The notes under the pieces are model-generated. The model did not search any database and was not told the DNA's origin. It worked only from the letters and a program-made list of their open reading frames with translations. From DASRIA01 sp963724065 (lineage in GTDB: Bacteria; Actinomycetota; Thermoleophilia; Solirubrobacterales; JBBDJG01), in contig CAVRTB010000003.1 in the NCBI GenBank assembly GCA_963724065.1, forward strand, positions 310,001 to 374,000: a stretch of 64,000 bases of DNA, read 5' to 3'. Shown in pieces: positions 17,195 through 25,049 of this stretch. How positions within the stretch are numbered: position 1 is the first letter of the stretch; the number at the start of each line of letters is the position of its first letter. A program made the translations under genes and the position numbers.

Positions 17195-18314
17195 ATGGCT
17201 GAGGCTCCACAGCTGGAGGTCCAGCCGCGCGTGGCCAAGCTCCGCGACCAGCTGAAGCTGCTCGCGGACTATCTTTGACCCCGCTGAGCTAGAGCGCCAA
17301 GCCGCCCGGCTCGAGGGCGAGATGCAGCGGCCCGGCTTCTGGGACGACCAGCAACACGCTGCCTCCGTTTCGACGGAGCACCGCCGCGCGGCGCGCAAGC
17401 TCGAGTCGTTCGGCGCGCTGCGGTCGGAGGTCGAGGACCTCGGCGGGCTGGCCGACCTCGCGGCGGAGGACGAGTCGCTCGGGCCCGAGCTCGAGGAGCA
17501 GCTCGCCGACGTGGAGCGCCGCATGGGCGAGCTCGAGGAGCAGCGCCTCTTCGGCGGTCGCTACGACGCCGGCGACGCGGCCGTCGCCGTGCACAGCGGC
17601 GCGGGCGGCACGGACTCGCAGGACTGGGCCGAAATACTCCTGCGCATGTACCTGCGGTGGGCCCAGCAGCGCGGCTTCGACGTCGAGATGGCCGAAGCGT
17701 CGCCGGGCGAGGAAGCCGGCATCAAGTCGGCGACGTTCCTCGCGCGGGGCGAGAACGCATACGGGCTGTTCTCGGCCGAGAAGGGCGTGCACAGGCTGGT
17801 GCGCCTGTCGCCCTTCGACGCCGCGCATCGCCGCCACACGAGCTTCGCGCTCGTCGAGGTGAGCCCGTTGGTCGAGGACGACGTCGAGGTCGAGATCGAC
17901 GACGCCGACCTGCGGATCGAGACCTACCGTGCGTCGGGAGCGGGTGGCCAGCACGTCAACAAGACCGACTCGGCGGTACGCATCACGCACATCCCCACGA
18001 AGACGGTCGTGCAATGCCAGAACGAGCGCTCGCAGTCGTCGAACAAGCAGACGGCGATGAAGCTGCTCAAATCAAAGTTGGTGGAACTGCAGGAGCGCAA
18101 GCGCCGCGAGGAGATGGCGCGCGAGAAGGGCGAGGCCCAGGACGTCGCGTGGGGATCGCAGATCCGGTCCTACGTGCTGCATCCCTACACGATGGTCAAG
18201 GATCACCGCACCGGCCACGAGATGGGGGACGCGCAACGGGTGCTCGACGGCGACCTCGACGACTTCGTGCACGCGTACCTCGTGCAGAGCGCGGGTGACG
18301 GCGGCGCCGGTTAG
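17195..18314 (+). CDS. prfB: peptide chain release factor 2, programmed +1 frameshift
   Basis: Release factor for UGA and UAA stops. ATG 17195 opens MAEAPQLEVQPRVAKLR and meets an in-frame TGA at 17276-17278 in the classical slippery context CTT TGA C. A +1 shift there continues as DPAELERQAARLEGEMQRPGFWDD to the stop at 18314, giving about 372 residues. The stop-recognition tripeptide SPF (RLSPFDAAHRRHTS) and the catalytic GGQ loop (GAGGQHVNKTDSAVRI) identify RF2 rather than RF1. Low RF2 lets ribosomes pause at the TGA and shift, so the gene regulates itself. The stop overlaps that of the convergent gene. Confidence 0.96.
17270..17279 (+). promoter_or_regulatory. RF2 programmed frameshift site
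   Basis: TATCTTTGAC contains the slippery CTT codon, the in-frame TGA and the following C, as in most bacterial prfB genes. The upstream spacer reads GCGGAC, so the usual AGGGGG-type stimulatory Shine-Dalgarno is degenerate. Confidence 0.9.
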
Positions 18315-18613
18315 GCGGAGCCCTCGCCGGCCGGCTCGATCTTCAGCCCAGTCGCGACCATCGGCTTGCCGTTGAGCGTGTACTGCACGTCCACGGTCTC
18401 GTGCTTGCGGTAGCTGCCCGCGATCCCGAGCAGCATGATCAGCCAGCGCCAGAACCCGAGCTTGCCCTCCTGCGCGAGCGGACGGTCGAACAGGAGCGCT
18501 CCCGGGCGCACGGTGTAGTCCGCGCCCTCGTGCTGCTCGACGCCGTTGATGAACACCCGGAACGGCGGCCGCACCCCGCGGGGCAATCGCGCAAGCCATT
18601 TTTCCTCGGTCAC
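18311..18613 (-). CDS. small conserved protein of unknown function
   Basis: A 100-residue protein that I do not recognise. It begins TEEKWLARLPRGVRPPFRVFINGVEQ, has a hydrophobic stretch FWRWLIMLLGIAGSY at about residues 58-72 that could be a membrane segment or buried helix, and ends in a beta-rich region (VDVQYTLNGKPMVATGLKIEP). GTG 18613 is chosen over an upstream in-frame start because TACCCT, a -10-like box, lies seven bases before it. It is divergent from nadC and interlocks with prfB at the stop codons (TTAG). The composition matches neighbouring genes, so it is likely a real gene. Confidence 0.6.
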   Translation of the reverse strand: MTEEKWLARLPRGVRPPFRVFINGVEQHEGADYTVRPGALLFDRPLAQEGKLGFWRWLIMLLGIAGSYRKHETVDVQYTLNGKPMVATGLKIEPAGEGSA

Positions 18614-18657
18614 GCGCGCAAGGGTAGCGCCAGCCGCGCGCACGTCAGACTGGAAGG

Positions 18658-19512
18658 GTGCTCGACTCTGCCACCCACGATCTGATCGCTCGCGCGCTGG
18701 CCGAGGACGTTGGCGCGGGCGACCTCACGACCGAGGCCGTCGTGGAGCCCGGCGCCCCTGCCCGGGCGCGGATCGAGCAGAAGGCACCCGGCATCGTGTT
18801 CGGCCTCGACGTCGCCGAGGCCGTCTTCCGGCGGCTCGACCCGCAGGTTTCGATCGCGCGCCGGCGGGCCGAGGGCGAGTGGCTCGACGAGCCACCGGCG
18901 ACGGTGCTGACACTCGAGGGCGAGGCGCGGGCGCTGCTGACCGGCGAGCGGACTGCCCTCAACTTCCTCGCGCACCTTTCGGGGATTGCGACGGCCGCGG
19001 CCCGTGCCGTTCGTGAGTTGAGCGGGACCGGGGTCAAGGTCCTCGACACGCGCAAGACCACACCCGGCCTTCGCGCCCTCGAGAAGCAGGCCGTCGCCGC
19101 GGGCGGCGGCGTCAACCACCGCATGGGCCTGCACGACGCGATTCTCGTGAAGGACAATCACATCGCCCTTGCGGGCGGGATCGGGGAGGCGACCCGCAGA
19201 GCGCTGGCGCGGCGCCCGGCGGGCGTGCAGGTGGAGGTCGAGTGCGCGTCACTCGCGGATGTGCAGGAGGCGCTGGCCGCCGGCGCCGAGCGGCTCTTGC
19301 TGGACAACATGGACGCCGGGCAGCTGAGGGAAGCCGCGTCGCTCGTCGCCGGTCGCGCGCAGCTGGAGGCTTCCGGGGGCATCACCGAGGGCTCCATGAG
19401 GGCATTTGCGGGCTCTGGCGTAGAATTCATGTCCCTGGGTTCCCTGACCCATTCCGCGCCGGCCCTCGACCTATCCATGAGCATTGAACCCTCGGCAGAT
19501 CGGGCCCGATGA
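18658..19512 (+). CDS. nadC: nicotinate-nucleotide pyrophosphorylase (carboxylating)
   Basis: Quinolinate phosphoribosyltransferase, converting quinolinate and PRPP to nicotinate mononucleotide in de novo NAD synthesis. The 284-residue product has EDVGAGDLTTEAVV, ERTALNFLAHLSGIAT, the signature DTRKTTPGLRALEKQAV, NHRMGLHDAILVKDNHI and the C-terminal EASGGITEGSMRAFAGSGVE. Start is GTG. Its stop overlaps the ATG of nadA, so the two are co-translated. Confidence 0.96.
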   Translation: MLDSATHDLIARALAEDVGAGDLTTEAVVEPGAPARARIEQKAPGIVFGLDVAEAVFRRLDPQVSIARRRAEGEWLDEPPATVLTLEGEARALLTGERTALNFLAHLSGIATAAARAVRELSGTGVKVLDTRKTTPGLRALEKQAVAAGGGVNHRMGLHDAILVKDNHIALAGGIGEATRRALARRPAGVQVEVECASLADVQEALAAGAERLLLDNMDAGQLREAASLVAGRAQLEASGGITEGSMRAFAGSGVEFMSLGSLTHSAPALDLSMSIEPSADRAR

Positions 19513-20519
19513 AGCCACTTCCCACCCTCCAGGCACCCCCTTCAGCCCCGCTGCTCGGCATCGAGGACATCGGTGCGATGCAGGCGGAGGTGCGCGCTCT
19601 GGCCGCGCAGCGAAACGCCGTGATCCTCGCGCACAACTACCAGCGCCCCGAGGTACAGGACGTGGCGCACGTGGTCGGCGACTCGCTCGGGCTCTCGCGC
19701 CAGGCCGCGGAGACCGGCGCCGACGCGATCGTGTTCTGCGGGGTGCACTTCATGGCGGAGACGGCGGCGATCCTGTCGCCCGGCAAGACCGTGCTGATCC
19801 CGGACCTCGACGCGGGGTGCTCGCTCTCGGACTCGATCACCGCGGACCAGCTGCGCGCCTGGAAGGCCGAGCATCCAGGCGCCGTCGTCGTGATGTACGT
19901 GAACACGTCAGCCGAGGTCAAGGCTGAGACGGACTACTGCTGCACGTCCTCGAACGCCGTGAGCGTCGTCGAGCACATCTTCCGCGAGCACGGCGACGAC
20001 ACCGAGATCCTGTTCGGGCCGGACATGTGGCTCGGCGCATACGTCGCGCGCGAGACCGGGCGTGAGATCCAGGTGTGGGACGGCGAGTGCCACGTGCACG
20101 CCGGCATCCGGCCGGCCGACATCAACGCACTGCGCGCGAGCGAGCCGCACGCGGACTTCCTGATCCACCCCGAGTGCGGGTGCACGACCCAGGTCATGGA
20201 GTACGTGGCCTCGGGCGACGTGGCCGCGCAGGGCACTCACTTCCTCTCCACCGAGGGCATGATGCGCCACGCCCGCGCGAGCGACGCGGACACCTTGATC
20301 GTCGCGACCGAGACGGGCATCCTGCACCGCATGGAGCAGGAGAGCCCGGACAAGACCTTCATCCCGGCGAACCGCGCCGCGGTCTGCAACTACATGAAGA
20401 TGATCACGCTGCCGAAGCTGCGCGACTCCCTGCGCGATATGAAGCACCGCGTGAGCGTGCCCGCAGACGTGGCCGAGCGCGCACGCGTGCCGATCGAGCG
20501 CATGGTGGCGATCGGCTAG
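19509..20519 (+). CDS. nadA: quinolinate synthase
   Basis: [4Fe-4S] enzyme that condenses iminoaspartate with dihydroxyacetone phosphate to quinolinate. The 336-residue product has AHNYQRPEVQDVAHVVGDSL, DAGCSLSDS, the HPECGCTTQVMEY region, ATETGILHRM and NRAAVCNYMKMI, covering the cluster-ligand cysteines and substrate residues. It overlaps nadC by four bases. nadB (L-aspartate oxidase), the usual third member, is absent from the window, so iminoaspartate must come from an unlinked nadB or aspartate dehydrogenase. Confidence 0.96.
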   Translation: MKPLPTLQAPPSAPLLGIEDIGAMQAEVRALAAQRNAVILAHNYQRPEVQDVAHVVGDSLGLSRQAAETGADAIVFCGVHFMAETAAILSPGKTVLIPDLDAGCSLSDSITADQLRAWKAEHPGAVVVMYVNTSAEVKAETDYCCTSSNAVSVVEHIFREHGDDTEILFGPDMWLGAYVARETGREIQVWDGECHVHAGIRPADINALRASEPHADFLIHPECGCTTQVMEYVASGDVAAQGTHFLSTEGMMRHARASDADTLIVATETGILHRMEQESPDKTFIPANRAAVCNYMKMITLPKLRDSLRDMKHRVSVPADVAERARVPIERMVAIG

Positions 20520-20920
20520 AGCTGTTCGAGCTCCGCGAGGATCAGCGGCTGGAGCGCCGCCGCGTCCTCGTCGATCCACTGCCAGCTCGCGCCGTCGATG
20601 ATCGCGGTGCGCCCGTCCGCCAGGTGGTCCTGGACGCGCTCGACCCGCAGCTCCACGGCCGCGTTGCCCGCAGCGGCCTCGAGTGACTCGCGCACCACGC
20701 TCGCGCGGCAGTGGGCGGTGAGCGCGACACCCGGCCCGAGCACGCAGAACGCGGCGGCGGGGTCGGCGCGCAGGCGCGCGAGCGTCTCGCGGCGCGACCC
20801 GAGCGCGACGACGATGCGCTCCCCGGAGGCCCGCACGTAGCTCGACACGGGGATCGCATGGGAGCCTGCCACGCACAGGACAGCCGGGGTGCCGGGAGGC
20901 CACGTCGGGAGCATCGCCAT
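20516..20920 (-). CDS. pyridoxamine 5'-phosphate oxidase-like (split-barrel flavin) protein
   Basis: A 134-residue protein with the flavin-type split-barrel pattern: TPAVLCVAGSHAIPVSSYVRA, then RIVVALGSRRETLARLRADPAAAFCVLG. This resembles small actinobacterial pyridoxamine-phosphate-oxidase-like or F420-binding proteins. The LARLRADPAAA helix-turn is typical of that group. Substrate and cofactor are not determinable. It interlocks with nadA at the stop codons (CTAG at 20516-20519) and is divergent from the amidohydrolase gene, 17 bases apart. Confidence 0.7.
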   Translation of the reverse strand: MAMLPTWPPGTPAVLCVAGSHAIPVSSYVRASGERIVVALGSRRETLARLRADPAAAFCVLGPGVALTAHCRASVVRESLEAAAGNAAVELRVERVQDHLADGRTAIIDGASWQWIDEDAAALQPLILAELEQL

Positions 20921-20937
20921 CGACCATACTGCCGCGC

Positions 20938-22371
20938 ATGAAGTCGGTGCTGCGAGGTGGACTGGTGCTGGTCGGCGATCCGGGCGAGGGCCGGTTCGAG
21001 CGGGCGGATGTCATCGTGGAGGACGGGCGCATCGCGTCCGTCGCCGCCGATCCACCGGCTGGCGACGCGCACGTCGTCGACGCGGAGGGGGCGCTCGTGC
21101 TTCCCGGCTTCGTCGACACGCACCGCCACACCTGGCAGACCGCGATGCGCGGCATCTGCGCGGACTGGACGCTGCTCGATTACTTCCGCGGCATGCGGCT
21201 CCAGGTCTCGACGGCGTTCGGGCCTGAGGACGTCTACGCGGGCAACTTCGTCGGAGCGCTGGAGGCGCTCGACTCGGGAGTGACGACGCTGCTCGACTTC
21301 TCCCATTGCCTCAATTCGCCTGACCACGCGGACGAGGCGGTGCGCGGGCTGCGGGAGGCGGGCGTCCGCGGCATCTGGGCCTACGGGATGTTCCCGGTGC
21401 CGCTCGAGAACCCGCCGTTTGCGACACCCGGCGATCGGCTCGCGGACGCGCGGCGGGTGCGGGAGCGCGATTTCTCCTCCGCCGGGCTGCTCGACATGGG
21501 CGTCGCGCTCACCGAGCTGGGGCTGGTCCCCTGGGACGTGACGCGCGCGGAGGTCGCGCTCGCGCGCGAGCTCGACGTGATGGTGACGGCCCACATCGGC
21601 TCGGTCACGAGCGCGCAGCGCCCGCCGGAGGTCGAGCTCCTGCACTCCGCCGGCCTGCTCGACGATCGCCAGGTCCACGTGCACTGCAACGCGTGCTCGA
21701 ACCGCGAACTCGACCTGCTGGCCGAGGCCGGCGCATCCGTCTCGCTCACGCCCGAGACCGAGCTTCAGATGGGGATGGGCTTCCCGATCTTCGCGCGCGC
21801 GCTCGAGCGCGGGCTCGTGCCGAGCCTCGGGTGCGACATCGTCTCCAACAACCGCGGCGACCTCTTCGCGCAGATGCGGCTCGGGCTCCAGGCCGAGCGT
21901 GCGCGCGCGAACCAGCCGGTGCTCGACGGCCACGAGATGCCCGCGGAGCTGACGCTGGGGGTGCGCGACGTGCTGCGCTTCGCGACGCTCGGCGGCGCGG
22001 AGGCGCTCGGCCTCGGGTCGGTGTGCGGCTCGATCGAGGCGGGCAAGGCGGCCGACCTGATCGTGCTGCGCACGGACGGGCTCCACATGGCGCCGCTCAA
22101 CGACCCGGTCGCGGCGGTCGTGCTTCATGCAGGGCCGGGCGACGTGGACACAGTGCTGGTCGGCGGTGAGGTCGTCAAGCAGGGCGGCGTGCTCGGCGGT
22201 GACCGCGCGGCGGCGGCGCGCGCCCTCGTCGGCGCCTCCCGCGACAGGATCGTCGCCGCGCTCGAGCCACGCGGGGGGCTGCTGCCCCCGGCGCCGGAGG
22301 GCTGGTTCGAGGTGACCACGCAGGTGATGGCCCAGAACCTCGCCGGCGCGGGCTGGGACCCGGCGTCATGA
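20938..22371 (+). CDS. amidohydrolase family protein (AtzA/TrzN/SsnA-like)
   Basis: A 477-residue metal-dependent hydrolase of the ATZ/TRZ and cytosine-deaminase-like group. Metal ligands are visible in order: DTHRHTWQ (HxH), TAHIGSV (His), VHCNACSN (His) and LGCDIVSNN (Asp). The C-terminal composite beta-domain includes GSIEAGKAADLIVLRTDG. The substrate could be a guanine-like base, a triazine or another amidine. A CATACT box seven bases before the ATG may give a leaderless mRNA. It is seven bases upstream of a cyclase-family gene, probably in one operon. Confidence 0.85.
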   Translation: MKSVLRGGLVLVGDPGEGRFERADVIVEDGRIASVAADPPAGDAHVVDAEGALVLPGFVDTHRHTWQTAMRGICADWTLLDYFRGMRLQVSTAFGPEDVYAGNFVGALEALDSGVTTLLDFSHCLNSPDHADEAVRGLREAGVRGIWAYGMFPVPLENPPFATPGDRLADARRVRERDFSSAGLLDMGVALTELGLVPWDVTRAEVALARELDVMVTAHIGSVTSAQRPPEVELLHSAGLLDDRQVHVHCNACSNRELDLLAEAGASVSLTPETELQMGMGFPIFARALERGLVPSLGCDIVSNNRGDLFAQMRLGLQAERARANQPVLDGHEMPAELTLGVRDVLRFATLGGAEALGLGSVCGSIEAGKAADLIVLRTDGLHMAPLNDPVAAVVLHAGPGDVDTVLVGGEVVKQGGVLGGDRAAAARALVGASRDRIVAALEPRGGLLPPAPEGWFEVTTQVMAQNLAGAGWDPAS

Positions 22372-22378
22372 TCCGCCG

Positions 22379-23143
22379 ATGCCGCTGATCGACCTCTCAG
22401 CCCCGATCGAGAACAGCCCGCCCGAGCTGATGGAGGGGCTGCGCACCGAGATCGAGTACAGCGACCACGCCGCGGGCGCCGCGATCGCCGAGCAGCTGCT
22501 CGGGGTCACGCCCGACCTGCTGCGCGACGGCGAGGGCTGGGCGACGGAGGAGATCCGGCGGCTCGGGACTCACAACTCCACGCACGTGGACGCGCCGTGG
22601 CACTACAACTCGCGGATCCGCGGCGAGCCCGCGCAGACGATCGACCAGCTGCCGCTCGACTGGTTCCTCGCGCCCGGCGTCGTGATCGACGCGACCGCGA
22701 AGGCCGATGGGGAGGAGGTCGGCGTCGCGGAGATCGAGGCGGGCCTGAGCGCCGCCGGCCACACGCTCGCCCCGCTCGACATCGTGCTCATACATACCGG
22801 TCGCGACGCCTTCTACGCGGAGCTCGACTACCTCGCGCGCGGCCCGGCGGTCACCGCCGGCGCCACGCGGTGGCTGTTCGAGCGCGGCGTGCGCGTGATG
22901 GGAATCGACGCCTGGGGCTGGGACGGGCCACTTTTTTTCCAGGCGGAGGCCGCGCGCGCGGCGGGGCGTCCCGGGATCTTCTGGGCAGCCCACCAGGCGG
23001 ATCTGCCCTACTCGCAGATCGAGCGCCTGTTCAACCTCGGGGCGCTGCCGCTCAGCGGGTTCCAGGTCGCGTGCTTTCCCCTGAAGATCGTGGGCGCGAG
23101 CGCCGCGCCCGCGCGGGTCGTGGCGATCGTCCCCGGCGATTGA
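22379..23143 (+). CDS. cyclase family protein (KynB/arylformamidase-like)
   Basis: A 254-residue protein of the metal-dependent cyclase family that includes kynurenine formamidase and isatin hydrolase. The metal motif is GTHNSTHVDAPWHY (HxxTHxDAPxH). DIVLIHTGRDAF and MGIDAWGWDGPLF form the rest of the active-site scaffold. It follows the amidohydrolase by seven bases. The pair may open and deaminate a heterocycle, but neither substrate nor pathway can be named. A strong inverted repeat begins 23 bases after the stop. Confidence 0.82.
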   Translation: MPLIDLSAPIENSPPELMEGLRTEIEYSDHAAGAAIAEQLLGVTPDLLRDGEGWATEEIRRLGTHNSTHVDAPWHYNSRIRGEPAQTIDQLPLDWFLAPGVVIDATAKADGEEVGVAEIEAGLSAAGHTLAPLDIVLIHTGRDAFYAELDYLARGPAVTAGATRWLFERGVRVMGIDAWGWDGPLFFQAEAARAAGRPGIFWAAHQADLPYSQIERLFNLGALPLSGFQVACFPLKIVGASAAPARVVAIVPGD

Positions 23144-23165
23144 GACCGGCAGATCGCCGGTTCCT

Positions 23166-23216
23166 CGAACTTTGTCCTTCCACTCCCACCCCTCGGGAGT
23201 GACGGGCCAAAGTTCG
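23166..23216. terminator. nested hairpin between convergent genes
   Basis: Arms CGAACTTTG (23166-23174) and CAAAGTTCG (23208-23216) enclose a second stem, CACTCCC (23181-23187) with GGGAGTG (23195-23201). It lies between the convergent cyclase and CBS genes, so it could terminate both. There is no T tract. The outer arms share sequence with the repeat at 49493-49541. Confidence 0.6.
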
Positions 23217-23242
23217 CGCAGTGGAGGTGATCGTGCCGGCGG

Positions 23243-23908
23243 TTAGTCTGCGCCGCCGCCCTCGGCGTGCAGGGCGGGGCACGGCTCGCGCAGCTCCCAC
23301 AGGTGGGCGAGCGTCTGCTCCGCGAGGTCCGGCCGGTCCTCGAGCTGGCCCTCGAGCACCTGGACCCATTCCCACTGGCACGGGCATTTGGCCGCGACGA
23401 GGTGCTGCTTGGCCGTGCGCCGCAGGCCGTACACGTAGCCGTGGGCGCTGTCGAGCACGGGCAGCTCGCCGGTCTCGGCGGCGACCTCGGAAACCGAGTC
23501 CCCGGGCGCGTGGACCCAGGCCGCCATGATCTCGCTCATCGACAGGATGCCGATCACCCGGTGGTCACCGCGGACGACCATCAGGTGGCGGATGTGGCCG
23601 GCGGTCATCGTGCGGGCCGCGCGCTCGAGCGACCAGTCCGCCGTGGCGGCGATCACGTCCTTGGTCAGGAAGTCGCCGACCATTCGCTTGCGCGGGTCGC
23701 CGTCGGAGGCCATCGCGCGGCCGAGGTCGCGCTCGGTGATGATCCCGGGATCGCGTGAGTCGACGTCGATCACGGCGAGCGCCGTGACGCCCCGGTCGAG
23801 CATGATGCGGGCCGCCTCCTCGAGGGTCTGATCGGTAGTGATCGCGACGACGCGCTCGCGCAGAGCGTCGGCGACCGTCAGCTCACGGAGCTCGGCCGGG
23901 AGGTTCAT
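23243..23908 (-). CDS. two-CBS-domain protein with Cys-rich C-terminal segment
   Basis: A 221-residue protein. Residues about 10-70 and 75-135 form a pair of CBS domains (VVAITTDQTLEEAARIMLDR, DPGIITERDLGRAMASDG, VIGILSMSEIMAAWV) that usually bind adenosyl ligands and act as sensors. A C-terminal region of about 75 residues follows, containing CPCQWEW and LWELREPCPALHAE, which I do not recognise. ATG 23908 was chosen over an upstream in-frame start at 23944, as MNLPAELRELTVADAL fits a CBS beginning. Function is unknown. It is divergent from the transketolase genes. Confidence 0.8.
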   Translation of the reverse strand: MNLPAELRELTVADALRERVVAITTDQTLEEAARIMLDRGVTALAVIDVDSRDPGIITERDLGRAMASDGDPRKRMVGDFLTKDVIAATADWSLERAARTMTAGHIRHLMVVRGDHRVIGILSMSEIMAAWVHAPGDSVSEVAAETGELPVLDSAHGYVYGLRRTAKQHLVAAKCPCQWEWVQVLEGQLEDRPDLAEQTLAHLWELREPCPALHAEGGGAD

Positions 23909-24044
23909 CCCACAGAATGTGCCTGCGTATCGGCCGGAAGTCAAGCCAACGTCCGCGGGCCTGCCTAGTCTGCCCGCCCGTGCCCTTCATTGCTAGCATC
24001 AGCCGCGCCCGCCGACCCGGCGCGCTAAGGCTTCTGGGAGCGGC

Positions 24045-25049
24045 GTGAGCGCAGCCCGGCCCGGCCGTCCTCCCGCCCAAACGTCGCACCCGCAGCGTGC
24101 GGAACCGGTCATGACCAACCCCAAGAAGGCGTCCCACCTGGCTGCCGTAGACGACATCGAGCAGCGCCGGGAAACCGGCCGGCACCCGCGGGCGCAACCG
24201 TCGATTCCCGAGCTCGAGCGGCACGCGACCGTGCTGCGCATCGACTGCGTGCGCATGCTGGCCGTCGCCAAGTCTGGCCACCTCGACTCTTCGCTCTCGG
24301 CGGCCGACATCGTCGCCGCGCTCTACTACCGGGTCCTGCGCCACGACCCGGACCGCCCGCGGTGGCCGGGCCGCGACCGCTTCGTCCTGTCCAAGGGCCA
24401 TGCCGCGCCGATCCAGTACGCCGCGCTCGCGCGGCACGGCTACTTCCCGCACGAGGACCTGATGGGCCTGCGCAAGCTCGACGCGCACCTGCAGGGCCAC
24501 CCGGACATGACCAGGACTCCGGGCGTGGAGGTCTCGACGGGCTCCCTCGGGCAGGGGCTGTCGATGAGCCTCGGCATCGCTCTCGGCCTGCGGCTCGACG
24601 GCATCGAGGACGCACACGTGTTCACGCTGATGTCGGACGGCGACTGCCAGGAGGGCCAGAGCTGGGAGGGCGCGATGGCCGCCGCGCACTTCCGCGTGTC
24701 GAATCTGACGGCGATCGTCGACTACAACCATCTCCAGACCGACGGCACCACCGAGGAGGTCATGGACACCAAGGACGTGCGCCGGAAGTTCGAGGCGTTC
24801 GACTGGGAGACCGTCGAGATCGACGGCCACGACATGGCCGCGATCGTCGAGGCGCTCGAGTGGAGCCGCACGCGGGAGCGGCCCGCGGCGATCGTGTGCC
24901 AGACCCGCAAGGGATCCGGGGTCTCGCTGATGGAGGACACGTTCGGCTTCCACGGCAAGCCGCCGACGCCCGAGCAGGCCGAGCAGGCGATGACCGAGCT
25001 CGAGGCGAAGCTGGCGGAGCAGACCGCGGCGCTCGGAGCGAGCCGTTGA
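24045..25049 (+). CDS. transketolase N-terminal (TPP-binding) subunit
   Basis: A 334-residue protein covering the thiamine-diphosphate domain: KSGHLDSSLSAADIVAALYY, LSKGHAAPIQYAAL, and the TPP/Mg motif SDGDCQEGQSWEGAMAA followed by DYNHLQTDG. With the next gene it forms a split transketolase transferring two-carbon units in the pentose phosphate pathway. GTG 24045 has GGGAG four bases upstream, and a TAGCAT box lies at 23994-23999; ATG 24111 is an alternative start. The stop overlaps the TTG start of the second subunit. Confidence 0.88.
   Translation: MSAARPGRPPAQTSHPQRAEPVMTNPKKASHLAAVDDIEQRRETGRHPRAQPSIPELERHATVLRIDCVRMLAVAKSGHLDSSLSAADIVAALYYRVLRHDPDRPRWPGRDRFVLSKGHAAPIQYAALARHGYFPHEDLMGLRKLDAHLQGHPDMTRTPGVEVSTGSLGQGLSMSLGIALGLRLDGIEDAHVFTLMSDGDCQEGQSWEGAMAAAHFRVSNLTAIVDYNHLQTDGTTEEVMDTKDVRRKFEAFDWETVEIDGHDMAAIVEALEWSRTRERPAAIVCQTRKGSGVSLMEDTFGFHGKPPTPEQAEQAMTELEAKLAEQTAALGASR

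Noticed and set aside
24362..25045. Longer N terminus for the second transketolase subunit
   Set aside because: The extension runs through the first subunit in another frame and shows no family similarity; TTG 25046 fits the TTGA overlap.
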